Origin: Schistocerca nitens
Taxonomy: Eukaryota > Arthropoda > Insecta > Orthoptera > Acrididae
Direction: 5' to 3'
DNA: 64,000 nt
NCBI RefSeq assembly: GCF_023898315.1
Contig: NC_064622.1
Location: forward strand, 356,419,234 to 356,483,233
A program made the translations under genes and the position numbers. The notes beneath the pieces were generated by a model. That model searched no databases and was not told the DNA's origin. It saw only the letters and a program-made list of their open reading frames with translations. Shown piece after piece: positions 1-10,699 of the stretch; within the stretch, counting starts at the first letter, position 1, and each line of letters begins with the position of its first letter.

Positions 1-1
1 A

Positions 2-400
2 TTACGACCAGATGCGCCCACGAGTGGTGGCCACGCTTGTGCCACCGCCCCTTCTTTTGTCTCCACCAGCCCGAGAAGCCAGTCCTGTTGTTGCTGCCGA
101 TCTTCCGGGCGTGTTGCTGCCGCCGACGTGCTACCGCTTCCGGGTACGCCGGAACCGGCCCCAGTTGCGACGCCGCCTTCTCCGGGACCCATCTCGCTGG
201 AGCACACCCCCAGGTCCACAACACCTATGGATGCTGCTCCGGAGTTTTCACCTATCATCTTGTCCAGGAGGCACATTCCACGCGCAAGCTTCCGTCCTGG
301 ACATTTTCGACCATACTCTCGTGTTCCTCCGCGGGATCTTCTCGGGGCCTCCCAAGAGGCCATGGATGTCTCCGCGCTGTCCGTGTCTCCAAGGAAGTGA
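2..400 (+). CDS. C-terminal end of Gypsy-type LTR retrotransposon pol polyprotein (5' end outside window)
   Basis: An open frame runs from base 2 to a TGA at 398-400, with no start inside the window. The peptide is rich in proline, serine and arginine and ends with a block containing SRRHIPRASFRPGHFRPY. This resembles the disordered tail after integrase in insect Gypsy pol proteins; that is recognition from memory, and no catalytic domain lies in the window. Context supports it: 14 bases after the stop is a purine-rich tract (415-426), and immediately after it comes a TG...CA-bounded stretch that fits the 3' LTR. The frame looks intact here, but the rest of the element is upstream and cannot be judged. 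An unrelated proline-rich ORF is possible but less likely given the LTR. Confidence 0.55.
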   Translation, partial: LRPDAPTSGGHACATAPSFVSTSPRSQSCCCCRSSGRVAAADVLPLPGTPEPAPVATPPSPGPISLEHTPRSTTPMDAAPEFSPIILSRRHIPRASFRPGHFRPYSRVPPRDLLGASQEAMDVSALSVSPRK

Positions 401-412
401 GTGTTTTTTCTT

Positions 413-426
413 CAAGGGGGGAAAAG
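413..426 (+). other. Polypurine tract of the LTR element
   Basis: A purine run (AAGGGGGGAAAAG and neighbours) lies directly before the TG that opens the putative 3' LTR. This is the expected position for the plus-strand primer of reverse transcription. Confidence 0.5.
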
Positions 427-660
427 TGTTGTGACAGTGCCACGACATTTAAAAGTGCCGCTACGTCAGTACGCAAACTCGGCGATAGAGGCGCTCCGCA
501 GCTCGGCCGAGCGCGGGAGCGCCACCTGGCTATGAACGGCGCCGGCTGCATGTCACGGCACGGCAGTCGAATGACAGATACGGAGTTAGTAGTATGTAAC
601 CCGCTACTGTTTCTACTTGTGCATATCCACGCAAATTATTAGTGATTAAAGGTTATAACA
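427..660 (+). repeat. Putative 3' LTR of a Gypsy-type element (about 234 bp)
   Basis: It starts TGTTGTGACA directly after the polypurine tract and ends GGTTATAACA at 660, giving a short inverted terminus (TGTT...AACA). The interior is GC-rich and CpG-rich, then becomes AT-rich, as in compact Gypsy LTRs. The 5' LTR lies outside the window, so the boundaries rest on the TG/CA ends only. Confidence 0.5.
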
Positions 661-1816
661 GATTTTCCCAGTTTTTTTTCCCACGTTTCCCTCATACATT
701 TGAAATTCCCTGATTTCCAGAACTTGTGGGAACCCTGTGTTTATCAATCACACAGGTGTTGAAAAGAGAGAGAAGAAAATATTGTATGCAGATGACATGA
801 CAATACTGAACAATGACCGAACTGTGACACGAATTGAGAGGAGAGAGAGGGATCCTACAAGAAGCTGACTTGAGGAGTAGGTTGAAGGAATGGTGGGGGT
901 GCTGCCAGTAAGTATATATGGGTGTGAATGAAAGATCAAGCAATGTGTCGCTGGGAGCAGTAGAGGAATACATGCTAAGTGCAATGGCAGGTTGGAGAGA
1001 GGGAAAAGAAAAGGCACTGGTCACAGAGGCCCCTATCAGTCAATTCATGAGTGAACCTGATAATAGCACTGTGGTAAATATTGTGCCTTGTGGACACTGA
1101 CATCTGTTCGTTCGACCGCGAACTTTTCTCTCAAATCAAATTACTTTAGGTACAAAGTAACAATTAATTTTTACTTACACATTTGATTTTACAGCTTTAA
1201 TATGTCTCCCATTTTCTTTTTCACTCAAACATGGAGTTTCTATACCAAAAGGGCTATAGAGTTTCGTAGGTGTGCGACCTAAAAGACAACGTGATCTTGT
1301 TTGTGGAGACAGTGGAGAACGGGGAGAATCACTCTTCAAGCGATGCCTGCGTCTTGTTGAGCGCCGAAATTTCTAAAAACAGGAAAAAGGAAATATTGAT
1401 TTCAAAAGCTAGACCTTTTATCATTCAATCAAAATACAATAAACTATATATTGTTACCGGTGGCATGTCAACATGAACTGAAACAACGTTTGGGAAGCTT
1501 ATATGCACTGCTGCTGTTACCTGACAGGGTTTTACTGTCTACACAATAAGAGGTTTTGCTTCTTAGGTATAAATGTGTAACACACTTCCATCTACTTCCC
1601 TAAACAAAATTAGAGAAAGCAAGGGGTTTTCCCCTACTATAAGATACACAATAGGGCCCTAAACATTTTCAACAAACCATCAGTTTTATATCCATGGCTG
1701 AACATAGTACATGTGTCTCATCTCTAGGGCCTATATCATAATGAAGACAACTCAGTCTTTTTTAAACAAAGCCTACCACATTCTCATGCAGAATAGACCT
1801 CAAAGGATCCCTTCTA
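661..1816. other. Decayed non-coding stretch with a reverse-transcriptase scrap
   Basis: Apart from the short RT remnant at 758-865, I see no supported gene. Short ORFs here have no recognisable motif, and the sequence becomes AT-rich after 1100. It probably consists of old transposon debris. Confidence 0.4.
758..865 (+). pseudogene. Reverse transcriptase scrap (YADD motif C)
   Basis: A short frame reads ...KKILYADDMTILNND..., which is motif C of a non-LTR reverse transcriptase palm: the catalytic Asp pair preceded by Tyr-Ala and followed by a hydrophobic strand. The frame stops within about 35 codons and no other RT motif is adjacent, so it is a small relic. Clade cannot be assigned. Confidence 0.4.
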
Positions 1817-1819
1817 ATG

Positions 1820-2155
1820 AGGGACATTCCACGTCAAGTGTCCTAGTTTAGAACACGCTCCCAGCTTGAACATCTTCAATTTTGATCAAATTTATACAGT
1901 CTGTACCTGAGAAACCTGCAAGAAATTCTGAAAGGTTTCAGGTTCACTTGTAACTTTTTTGAGGTACTAGAACCATTGTTGTGAAGACAACTTTTTCGGA
2001 GACTGAAAAGCCACAAAAAAATCTTCAAGTTTGGCATGCTACTGTTCCTAATCTAGAAGAGCTATCCCCTTGCTTCTGGACACAGTGGTACAATACCTTT
2101 GTGCTCCACACATAAATGATGCAAGTAAAGTTCAGAAAGCAATGCTTTTTGTTGT
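1820..2155 (+). repeat. Left terminal inverted repeat of outer transposon
   Basis: The reverse complement recurs at 10045-10378. Shared blocks include CATCTTCAATTTTGAT, ATACAG(T/C)CTGTACCTG, GTGAAGAC(A/T)AC and CCCCTTGCTTCTG, in the same order. Similarity fades after about 2155. Confidence 0.75.
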
Positions 2156-2535
2156 TTTCCCAAATGTGAGTCACTGTGCTAGTTTGTGGTAGGTTCATTG
2201 CTACATATAACTGTACTAAAAACTGCTACATAATTCTCTTGTGAAAATTAACTGCATGCTTATAAGTTTTGTTTCTTTTCTTAGGACTTAACAACAAATT
2301 ATCAGCGTCCGAAGCTTATCAAGTTGTCATTAAAATGAAGAAACAATATCAAGTCAATGCATGCAGTTATAGAAGTGCTTATTCCCCATGCCACTGAATG
2401 AAATACAGTGCTTTAAAAGGACTGAAAACTGTAAAGGAATTTTCATTAGAACAACAAGAATTTCTTACTCAACGGAGTGGTTTACACACTACTGAAAGTA
2501 CTGAACTATGCTTCCTTCAAGAAGCTTTACTCCTA

Positions 2536-2866
2536 AAACTAAACTCCATCTAAACAGGCCTTGGATGGCCCAATGGTACCGACCGGCCGAGGTGTTATCC
2601 TCAGCCCGCAGGCGTCATTGGATGTGGATATGCAGCGGCATGTGGTCAGCACACCGCTCTCCCAGCCGTATGTCAGTTTACGAGACTGGAGCCACTGCTT
2701 CTCAGTCAAGTAGTTCCTCAGTTTGCCTCACAAGGGCTGAGTGCACCACGCTTGCCAACAGTGCTCAGCAGACTGGACGGTCACCCATCCCAGTACTAGC
2801 CCAGACAGCATTTAACGTTGGTGATCTGACGGGAACCAGTGTAAGCACTGTGGCAAGGCTGTTGGC
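2536..2866 (-). repeat. 5S rRNA-derived SINE (SINE3-like) with 14-bp target duplication
   Basis: Read on the minus strand, the element starts GCCAAC at 2866. It continues with blocks matching the body of 5S rRNA: GGTTCCCGTCAGATCACC, GTTAAATGCTGTCTGGGCTA and ACTGGGATGGGTGACC. A non-5S body follows, and the end near 2536 is T-rich in that orientation. It is flanked by identical 14-bp copies of AAGCTTTACTCCTA (2522-2535 and 2867-2880). The internal 5S box positions would supply a polymerase III promoter. Known SINE3 families are 5S-derived; this is a diverged copy. Confidence 0.8.
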
Positions 2867-3000
2867 AAGCTTTACTCCTACAAAGGTTTAAATTTTTGCA
2901 AAGACCATGCTGAAACCCTTTTCATAACAAAAACCATACTGCATGAAAAAGTTTGCACTCAATCAACATGGAAACAGCTGACTAGATAGAAAGGATAATC

Positions 3001-3216
3001 ATGTCTGATATTAAACCAGGCCAGAAAATGGGCCCATCCTGTAGCAAAGAATCTGATACAATGAAATGTTCACAAATGGAAGTTACACATTAGTCAGATG
3101 AAAATGATGAGACTGATATCTCTGACAATTTGAGTGCTTGCTTAACAGCTGTGGGAATATCATCATTAAAATTTCAATGAATTGGTGCAATGGATACAAA
3201 AGGCTGGATGCAAAGT
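3001..3216 (+). pseudogene. N-terminal part of the outer transposon's protein, cut by the inner transposon
   Basis: ATG at 3001 opens a frame beginning MSDIKPGQKMGPSCS. It has in-frame stops (for example after MEVTH) and reaches the inner transposon end at about 3217. The coding text appears to resume at 7718 (KLKIHQAEVAVIKKIVAVGG). No domain is recognisable in this short part. It is assigned only by continuity across the insertion. Confidence 0.4.
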
Positions 3217-3530
3217 GGGTCATTCCATGTCAAATCACACAAGTCATGTCACCTACCATCTCAGATTTTCATGAAACTTTGCACATTTGCTTATATTCAG
3301 CTTGTGCAAAATCTTTTTGTTTTCAGACTAAAACTTTTTTTTAAAATATCGAATTTTGAATGTAGTTCTATTATGATAATTGGGGTCTACAAGAATGTCG
3401 ATGCAAAATGGTAATTATCTGCATAAATACGCATAACTGATGTCTTGGAATTTTTTTCATAAGTGAAGAGATGCACATACTCAACAGACATGTAATTATT
3501 AAAGCAGTAAAGTTACAAAGAACAACACAA
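3217..3530 (+). repeat. Left terminal inverted repeat of inner transposon
   Basis: The reverse complement recurs at about 7395-7717 with scattered indels. Its first 17 bases are the same as the outer element's terminal consensus, which supports one family. Confidence 0.7.
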
Positions 3531-3711
3531 GACAGTGTACATTGTAATAAAATAAAATAATACTTTGTGTTGTGATGAAAAACAACAATTCTAAGTAAGA
3601 TCATCCATACCTGACACCCACTGCTTCCGATTTTCATGAAGTTACTTCTACTTGGTACTTTCTGCATGGCAATAGTAAATGCAAAATTTCTCCACACACG
3701 TAATGTAGTTT

Positions 3712-3750
3712 TGGGGGTGGGGGGGGGTGGGGGGTGGGGGGGGGAAATGG
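3712..3750 (+). repeat. G-rich tract with several runs of 5-9 G
   Basis: Four or more G runs separated by single T bases lie in the left arm of the inner transposon. It is low-complexity sequence that could in principle form a G-quadruplex. Confidence 0.7.
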
Positions 3751-4337
3751 ATTTTTTTTTTACAAACGTAAATCCCGCAACAGAAGTTTGTTGTTTGGAT
3801 TGCATTACTTCAAACAACAACAGAAAGTACCTTACCTTCAACACATCACTGTCATATTTCCCCAGATGTCACAGAAGGGATGTGTCTTTACTGGAAAAGA
3901 AATTAATAACTGCTCCTCGGAGTATGGGACCTCATCTCATCTTGACTTGACTTATGGGAATATAGAAAATCAACTTAAGCTGTTGTGGTCCAAATAATGA
4001 TTTTTAAATATGTAAAACACTTTCTGACAGTGATACAAGATTTATCTTTTCAAAACCCTGATATTTTTTAAAAAAAGAAGAAGAAGAAGCACCCTGAGTT
4101 TTGGTAGATAGTGGATGCTCATTTAACATATATTACATCATTGTTCAGAAGATCATTCAAATCAGATTATGTAAACTGACAACCCATGGTAAGGCTGCCT
4201 CATGAGAGTACAGAGCCAAAAATTATCAATTTAATTTAAACATTTTCATTAAACAGGTTAACTTTACTTAGGGTGTCAAATTAGCATATTTATACAATTA
4301 TTCTAGCCACACTAATGTTAATTTAAAATGTACATTT

Positions 4338-6352
4338 TTAGCAGTGATGATCCCTGAAACTATCAATGAAACTTCTTAGAACATCTTTGTTTTTAATCCA
4401 CTGTGACAAATTACATTCTGTTGACTTCATATCTTTTTCATCAAAGTAATACATTCTGCCTAATGATGTTGACTTAGGTACACTACAGCACATAAAATGT
4501 TTTCCAAGGGCACAAACAAGAGTCGTCCTTCTCAGGCCAAAAGAATGACACTGCTGGTCCAGGTCGGTGGAGAAAAAGTACTTCAATGTTTCCTTCTTCA
4601 TCACAGACGTTTCAGATTAAGGCAAGGCTTTTCAGAAGAAGTTGCTCTTCTAATCTCTAAAGAATCAAAAGAAAGTTGTTTGTAATGGTGAAAATTCCTG
4701 GTACCAGGCATTACGGGAATCTCTTCTCGAGGTTCTTGAATAGGAAATCTACACTGACTTTCTCTGGCGGAGGGAGGGGGAGGCAGAAGGGGGGGGGGGA
4801 GAGAAAATGGTCAATATTAGTTTTGCAGAAATCGTAAATACCAGATGCAATTGTCATTTGTGCATTATCCACTAGTTGAAGCCTAGCTCTTCTCAATACA
4901 CATTTTTTTAGTTCCTCCCAAACCATCACACACAGATTTATCGTGGCTAGTAGCAAAAAAGGAACGCTCAGCATCAATAGAAAAATTTTATTTGTGCTCA
5001 TACAAATTTTTAAAGCTTTTTCTTTTCTTATATTGAGCAGCACATCCATCAATGAAATAATGGACTTTCTTCACTTCTGGATAATGCTCTGCCAGCTACT
5101 TAACCATTTCTTTCTGGACATCAGTTATAAATACTACATCATGTTACATATCATCTCTTATGAAGCAGTGATTCACTATTACCAAGATTTACTTTCTTCA
5201 TTTGCCACATAAACACATATGGGTGGATTGCGCAGTTGCTTTTTGTCCAGTGGTAACTTTGAAATTCATTATGAATTACAAAACTGTAGTTTTCAGCAAA
5301 GTCCATTAAGAGAATTGTTTTTTCTGGGGTTAGATTGTCTTTCAGTTTTTTCAAGGATTTTAGACTGACACTTCGATATAAATGAGTGTGGTTTAAGTGC
5401 CTGTAATCTTTTACTAACAAGTCTATGTATTCACCATCAGTGGCAGACTGCTTTATCAATTCTTCCCGATGATCTGTGTTTATCCACTGGCTGAATTCAG
5501 TTTCATCAGCATCTTTGTACACTAATTTCTGTTTCAATAATTCTGACACTTTGTCATCACTGAGAAAATTATCACAATGATAAGTCTGCAGCTGTAGTTT
5601 TCAGAGTCATATACAAGAAATTTTATACGTTCCTTGTATGTTTCTTCAATGTGTTCCGCATCCAAAAGCGGTTTTACATTTTGGTGTATCTCCCCCCCCC
5701 CCCCACCACTTTGAATGAGTGCCGGCAGCACCAGCTAAAATACACCATTTCAGTCCTCCCATCTAAAACAAGAGTACAGTTCTCATAAATTGCAAAGAAT
5801 GAGTCTTTTTTGCATATAAACATTCTTCCGAATGCTAACTTTGTCTTTTGTTCCTGGCAAGATTTGAGTATATTCATGATTTTGGTAGAAATCAGTGAAG
5901 ATTTTTACCACTTCACCAGTAATAGCTTTCTCCCTTTTTGGTATAGGAATTGTTAAAATACCCATTTCTGTTTTCAGTTTCCTTGCTTGTCGAACCACAT
6001 TCTCGCTAACATTGAATTCTGACATTATCTTTTCTTTTGACCAAGAGGGTGGAGCTAAAGTTAAAATTTGAATTTTTTCAAGTACTCTTACACTAGTGAC
6101 TTTTTCTTTCATTAACAATATCATGCCATCAAAATCTTTGGCTTTCTTAACAATTTCACCATCAAATTTTTCTTCTCTACTACCAGAATCTTCAACACTG
6201 AAATCTAATGCCTGGCACACGCTTCTTTCCAAAACATGCTTCACTTCTTCTAGCTTCTTTTTGCCATATGAAGCCATGCTGTGATTTGGAGTGGAGTGAA
6301 GTTTTTGAGGGAGAGCACCCCACATCATGTAAAGGTTTATTTGCATCCTCAA
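4338..6352 (-). pseudogene. DDE-like transposase relic of the inner transposon (several frameshifts)
   Basis: Pieces run from an ATG at 6352 down to about 4338. The first 189 residues contain a conserved block SENVVRQARKLKTEMGIL, then GTKDKVS..., ending QKRLILCNL where the frame closes. After a damaged stretch a second piece (5549-5151) contains LLMDFAENYSFV with a candidate catalytic Asp near 5303, followed by HW...HPYVFMW. About 100 codons on, another frame (around 5055-4985) reads HYFIDGCAAQYKKRKSFKNL, a second candidate acidic block. A C-terminal piece lies at 4604-4338. The D...DG pattern suggests an RNase H-fold nuclease, by inference. I recognise the family as repetitive in arthropods but cannot name its superfamily. 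Confidence 0.6.
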
Positions 6353-7394
6353 TACTTTGACTTTTTAGATACGTTTAGATATGTTTAGCACTTAATGTTA
6401 TAGACAAAGACAAGCAAACTGACGTCAAAGATTTTTTAACTGTTTGTTTGTGTTTTTGAAAGGATCGCAACAAGTTCTTTGATGACGTTCAAAAACTTTT
6501 AAGTAATTGTATCCGCAATGTCCACATATAGTAGCATTTTCTTGATCTTGTGGAAAGTTTATATTGGATCACAGCAATGCCAAATCTCATTGGTCTTCAT
6601 TCAGGTCTTCTATTTTCTTTTCTTTTTTTTTTTTTTGTAAAGTTTTTACTAAGGTACAGGTTGTCAAATGACATGGTGTTTTCAGTAATTTTCCAACAGT
6701 GCATGAATTCACATTTTCGATTGCAATTAACTCGGCACTAATTCACTTAAAACATACTTTATACATGTGGAATGATCGGGCTGCACTACAAACAGATATG
6801 ACTTGTGTCACAGAAAGACAAAGAGCAGCTTAGGCCAAATAGACTAATTGTTGCATGCCAATTATTCTCAACAATGAATTTCAAGCAAGTGTTGCATTGT
6901 TTTCATGCTTATAAAGATTTCAAACAAGCTACTGCTGACTATGAACATTTTTTATCACTGTGAGCAGGTGATTTTGTTGAACACATAAATCATACATATT
7001 ATAGTCTTTAAAAAATTACTGAATTAGTCAAATGAAAAGAAATAAATTTTCGGGCTTAATGTTAACTTGCCCGCCTAGAATGAGTTTTACTTAAATATGC
7101 TAATTTGATACCCTTGCGTTTGAGGCAGTGAGTGGATGAACTTACTCAAAATGATGACCCCTTTCTGCCACAGCCAAACAGTTTTTTTATTTCAGAACTG
7201 TGTATCAGTTAACAGAAGACCCATTAAAATTTTGATTTTATTAGAAAATTTACAATCTAGGGGATTATTTACGACCAAAATCAGGTTCCCAGCAGCAGGA
7301 TGGAGATATGTGATATAAGTATTATTCCACATCCTCGCAATCGTTCTGAAATCAAAAACTGTCATACATTTAAAAAAAAAAAATCCTTTGCATC

Positions 7395-7717
7395 TTTACT
7401 GCTTAAATAATCACATCTGTTGAGGATGTGTTTCTCTTAACGTATGAAAAAAATTCAAACTCAAAAGCTTCTTAAACACCTGAGTTATGGGAATTTATGT
7501 AGATAAGTACCATTCTGCAATGACAATGTGGCAGAGCCGTTATCAGAGTATCACTACATTTAAAATTTGATAGAAAATAAAGTTGTAGCCTGAGACGAAA
7601 AAGGTTTTGCATTAGTTTCTATGTTATAAGTATAAGCCAATGTACAAGGTTTAGTGAAAATCTGAGATACAGAGTCACAAACCTTTGAATTATTGCATAT
7701 TTGGCATGGAATGACCC
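7395..7717 (-). repeat. Right terminal inverted repeat of inner transposon
   Basis: This is the inverse of the left arm (3217-3530). It ends GGAATGACCC at about 7717, directly before the resumed coding text of the outer element. Confidence 0.7.
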
Positions 7718-9750
7718 AAGCTAAAAATACATCAAGCTGAAGTTGCAGTCATTAAGAAAATTGTAGCAGTTGGCGGAGGATTTGATCCCAGTGAACTGGA
7801 GCAACTATGCACAAGTAATGCTTGACTTGTTTAGATTACAGCTACCTGATCCAACAACTGAAGGAAAAATTACAGATATCAAACCATAGTGAGAAAAGTC
7901 AAATTTTGACCCAAAAGACTATGGAAGAATTTTGTGTTCCAGACAGAATGTTAAGAAATGCTAGAAAGTTAAAAGCCGAACAAGGAGTATTGGCAGAGCC
8001 CAACGGTAAATGTGGGGAAAAATCTTCAGAGTCTGTGAAGGCAAGAGTCACAAAGTATTTGTATGATGAAGAATGTAGCCATATTTGTCCAAGTAATAAG
8101 ACTGTATTAATGTTTGAACAGATGGAGGAAAGGTTCAAAAACAAATATAGTTGTTACTGAGCAGGTAAAAAGAAATGTTTGTTGCTTACTGCAATAAAAA
8201 TGGATTTTCCAGATATTGTGAATTAAGGCCAAAATGGTGTGTTGCTGTAGAGATGCAGCTGGTTCACTTTAAGTTTGCATCTGCACAATACATTAGAATG
8301 TGAAACTAATTTTGGCACACAGGCCAATAAAAGAAGATTATAAAATTTTACTGAGTAAAGTTGTCTGGAATTTGGAAAAGAAGGACTGCATCCTTCATCA
8401 CTGTGAAGTATGTCCTGGAATATAAGCTTTAAAGGAATATTTGGAACCTGTTTTTGCAGGTATTGAACCTGAGGATCCAATTCAGTTTAAACAATAGCCT
8501 CACATTGACAGTTACACTTGAAACCAGAGAAATGACAGTTGAACACATTGAAGAATTAGTTACAAAACTTTTGGTCCTTTCTGCTCAACACTACATTGCA
8601 AAGCATCAGAGCAAGCATTTGCAATGGACTAAAGAAGATTTCAAACCAGGAGAATAGATTACACAAAATGGATTTTGCTGGAAATTTTCCTTTATTGTCC
8701 AAGATGCAGTTCAAGGATTTCATTGGGAAGATGGCTAAGCTACGTTACACCCATTTGTCATTTACTACAATGATGATAAATAACTAAAATGCATCAGCTA
8801 CTGCATAATCAGTTATTGCTTCAGATGTGATATACAGTTGCGGTGAATGTGTTTTTAACTTTCACAGTTATTAAGCATTCTCATTATTTTAGTGGTGGTT
8901 CTGCTGCCCATTACAAAAATTTTAAGAACTTCATAAATCTTCGCCATCACCAAAAAGATTTGGTATTACAGCGGAACGGAATACTTTCAGAATAAGCCAC
9001 AAGATATCACCATGTGATGGAATTGGGGACACAGTTATGTCTTTAGCAGCAAGAGCTAGCCTTCAGTGTAGACGTGAAAACCAATTTGAATATCGCAAAG
9101 CAAATGCGCATGTTGACTGAAATGCTTAAGGTACTTCTAAGCGTGTTGTCATTACTGACTACAACCTGGCCAGTATGTTGTTTGTATTTATGATGGAAAA
9201 TGGTGGATACGAAGTATCTGAAGTTTCATATGAAGAAAAAGATGTCTTGATTAGCTTCATGCATCCTCATGGAGCTGCTCAACCATTTCAATGGCCTGCT
9301 ACAAGAGACATATGCTGAATTCCAGAACAACAGATAATTGTAGTCATTCCAGTTCCAGCTGCATCAATGATGGGGTGGTAATACAGTTTGCCAAAAGTAA
9401 TATTTTTGGACATTAGCAACCAATTTAAAACACTGAACAACTGAAGAATTTTGCATTATGGCTTGGAAACCAAAAGAGATGCAAACAAGGCTTAGGAACG
9501 TGCTAGACACCCACGTTGAGGTTTGGGAACCTGCAGTAAAGAAACTGCACCCGTGGCTGACCTTGTCTGGCTATTGTGCAAGGCACATTGGCAATGGACT
9601 TACCAGTCACTGAGACCAGTAGTGGGATTGCTACTGTGCAGCAACACAAGGATTCTTCTTGAATTACAAAAAAATGTTAATAGTTTAGGCACAATTTTTG
9701 CACCTTACCCAAAGAGACCCAAAAACGGAAATATGTATTTCTAATAAAAA
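7718..9750 (+). pseudogene. DDE-like transposase relic of the outer transposon
   Basis: A set of frames on the + strand is homologous to the inner transposase. The piece at 7822-8160 carries DRMLRNARKLKAEQGVLAEP, matching the inner ENVVRQARKLKTEMGIL block. Near 8665 the text MDFAGNFPLL parallels inner MDFAENYSFV (one acidic residue changed). At about 8880-9110 HYFSGGSAAHYKNFKNFINL is followed by SPCDGIGDTVMSLAARASLQ, the parallel of inner DGCAAQYKK. Near 9320-9370 is an IPEQQIIVVIPVPA segment. Several stops and frameshifts separate the blocks, so it is inactive. It ends before the right inverted repeat. The superfamily is unassigned. Confidence 0.6.
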
Positions 9751-10044
9751 GAAATGTGCTCTAATGACTGGTGTTAATGAATGTAATGTGGTAGGTGTCC
9801 GTTTTGAGACATATGACTTTGAACATGTGTATAATTTGGTACACTTGTAGCAAATTTACAGGATGGTACCACAGTAATTAAACACACAAGCCGAGCCCTA
9901 ATTTGTGAAATATCTAACAGCCACACAGACAATAAGTTGGCAAAAGATCAGGTCCATAGTTCCTTTTCCTCACTACTTATATGCCTTGTTAAACTATGGG
10001 GCAAATTTGTCAACATGATTTGCTGCCCACTTTGAACTGAGATT

Positions 10045-10378
10045 ATGAGAAAAGCATTACTTTCTGAACTTTAATTCCATCATTTATGTGTTGAGCACAG
10101 AAGGTTGTACCACAATGTTCAGAAGCAAGGGGCTACCTCTTTTAGACTAGTGACATGCCGAACTTGAAGATTTCTTCGTGACTGTTCGGTCTTCGAAAAA
10201 GTAGTCTTCACAAAAATTGTTCCAGCACCTCAACCAAGCTATAGGTGAATCTGACACTTTACAGAAGTTCATGTATGTCCCTCAGGTACACAGGTACAGG
10301 CTGTATAAGATATATCAAAATTGAAGATGGTCGAACTGGGAGCCCCAGGACACTTGACATGGAATGACCCACAACTTA
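10045..10378 (-). repeat. Right terminal inverted repeat of outer transposon
   Basis: This is the inverse of 1820-2155, ending ...ACTTGACATGGAATGACCCA. The match is clear over about 330 bp. Confidence 0.75.
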
Positions 10379-10463
10379 TTTCTCTTACATAATTTATTTT
10401 TCACATCAATATACATATTCACATTTCCAATCCACAAACTCATTTAGCCAATTGAAAAAAAAA

Positions 10464-10482
10464 AGAAAGGGGGGGGGGGAGG
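10464..10482 (+). repeat. Poly-purine/G run between transposons
   Basis: An A-rich then G-rich homopolymer stretch lies in a spacer between the outer DNA transposon and an RTE relic. No gene was seen in 10379-10700. Confidence 0.6.
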
Positions 10483-10699
10483 AGATAGCTGCGACCATTT
10501 GGATGTTCACTTCAAAGAATTTTCATTCTGTTACTTACTTGAACTTCTATTCACAATTGTTAATGTTCTTCTGTGTATGCAGGTACAGATACTCCCTGCA
10601 TACATGCCACCAATCATGGATCCACTAAAAATGGTTAATTTAGAGGGATAGTACACTCAAATTATTCTTGTGATTGAAGGGATAGATAATTTCTAAAAT

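Larger units (their letters stand above)
3217..7717 (-). mobile_element. Inner DNA transposon of the same family, opposite orientation
   Basis: The left end (from about 3217, GGGTCATTCCATGTCAAATC) recurs in inverse at the right end (to about 7717, ending GGCATGGAATGACCC). The inverted match holds over the outer 300 bp or so, including TATCTCAGATTTTCA(C/T) blocks. Another inverted block pairs 4258-4320 with 7040-7105 (TCAAATTAGCATATTTA). The transposase relic between them is on the minus strand and is homologous to that of the outer element. The left arm is longer than the right and contains a G-rich tract. It interrupts the coding region of the outer transposon. A target duplication could not be resolved. 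Confidence 0.7.
1817..10378 (+). mobile_element. Outer DNA transposon with long terminal inverted repeats, unassigned superfamily (interrupted)
   Basis: The left end (from about 1820) and right end (to 10378) are inverted copies of each other over roughly 330 bp, with substitutions and small indels. The outermost consensus is GGGTCATTCCATGTCAAGTG. Between them lie a transposase-like relic on the + strand (3001-3216, then 7718-9750), a 5S-derived SINE (2536-2866) and a second related transposon (3217-7717) inserted in the coding region. No clear target duplication was found beside the ends. The length with nested insertions is about 8.6 kb, or about 3.7 kb without them. Many frame breaks show it is inactive. 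Confidence 0.7.
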
